From Yunchengibacter salinarum (GTDB taxonomy: Bacteria; Pseudomonadota; Alphaproteobacteria; Sphingomonadales; Kordiimonadaceae), in the NCBI RefSeq assembly GCF_037658235.1, contig NZ_JBBJLN010000006.1, forward strand, positions 62,001 through 126,000: a stretch of 64,000 nt of DNA, given 5' to 3'. Position numbers and translations under genes: made by a program. The stretch's first letter is position 1; the number at the start of each line of letters is the position of its first letter. Below are positions 63,888 to 64,000 of this stretch, in pieces. The notes under the pieces were generated by a model, which was given only the letters and a program-made list of their open reading frames with translations, ran no database searches and was not told the origin of the DNA.

Positions 63888-64000
63888 ATGAAGGGTATCA
63901 TTCTGGCGGGCGGCAAGGGCACGCGGCTCTATCCCATCACCAAGTCGATCAGCAAGCAGTTGCTGCCGATCTATGACAAGCCGATGATCTATTACCCCCT
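63888..64000 (+). CDS. rfbA: Glucose-1-phosphate thymidylyltransferase, N-terminal part only
   Basis: Entry enzyme of the dTDP-rhamnose pathway: glucose-1-phosphate plus dTTP. Only the first 37 residues are in the window: [20 protein letters not shown], the nucleotide-binding signature, then [16 protein letters not shown], which is the RfbA/RmlA family beginning. ATG follows AACAGGGGG. The gene continues beyond the window; the complete rfbCBDA set for rhamnose is thereby present. Confidence 0.95.
   Translation, partial: MKGIILAGGKGTRLYPITKSISKQLLPIYDKPMIYYP

Overview
The window is a GC-rich, densely coded chromosomal segment of an alphaproteobacterium. The main grounds are the cytochrome oxidase operon (ctaC-ctaD-ctaB-ctaG-ctaE-DUF983-surf1) running into thrC and an MPP-like M16 peptidase, the ispH-thrB-rnhA trio, a GCS2-type glutamate-cysteine ligase and a CtrA-like promoter box. 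The order cannot be fixed from the sequence; TonB-dependent receptors and M28/BNR secreted proteins would fit a Sphingomonadales- or Kordiimonadales-like marine or soil bacterium (inference). No rRNA, tRNA, CRISPR array, integrase or transposase was found.

Layout. 1-5.2 kb: partial EamA exporter, TerB/J-domain co-chaperone, ketoacyl-ACP synthase III, membrane diguanylate cyclase, MAPEG protein and a 61-residue small protein with its own terminator. 5.2-14.7 kb (minus strand): a TonB receptor, a PepSY membrane protein and two ~1,100-residue paralogous secreted Asp-box (BNR) repeat proteins. 14.7-17.7 kb (plus strand): a TPP riboswitch whose 3' strand carries the ribosome binding site, a TonB receptor and TenA, a thiamin-precursor uptake and salvage unit. 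17.7-28 kb: TetR regulator, lipoprotein, ispH-thrB-rnhA, M28 lipoprotein peptidase, a double DsbA-fold protein, peroxiredoxin and a DsbD-alpha-like protein. 28-38 kb: YqgE and the respiratory oxidase/threonine operon. 38-52 kb: TldD, a PAS protein behind a CtrA-like box, a 3-oxoacid CoA-transferase pair, Ppa, UbiA, RsmE, GshA, a DUF4168 protein, a two-subunit molybdenum oxidoreductase, YaaA and an MFS transporter. 52-64 kb: carbohydrate region with a beta-helix protein, Pgi, GalU, an unknown protein coupled to a glycosyltransferase, a large RTX protein and the dTDP-rhamnose genes rfbC-rfbB-rfbD-rfbA (last one cut by the window edge).

How the genes work together. The oxidase operon holds all three catalytic subunits plus heme O synthesis (ctaB), copper delivery (ctaG) and assembly (surf1). 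Pgi and GalU feed sugar phosphates and UDP-glucose, and rfbCBDA makes dTDP-L-rhamnose for a surface polysaccharide; the glycosyltransferase and the calcium-binding RTX protein probably belong to the same cell-surface programme (inference). Three intergenic spaces (17.8-18.1, 22.1-22.5 and 60.7-61.1 kb) hold tandem, palindrome-rich, non-coding repeats. Two are clearly one mosaic family; the third shares a 13-bp left boundary and a core motif with it.

The strongest unusual signals are the modular intergenic repeats, the aptamer/RBS overlap in front of the thiamin receptor, the all-repeat RTX protein beside polysaccharide genes, the TonB-PepSY-BNR-BNR cluster, and the CtrA-like site before the PAS gene. 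Nothing seen amounts to an obvious new defence or mobile system.
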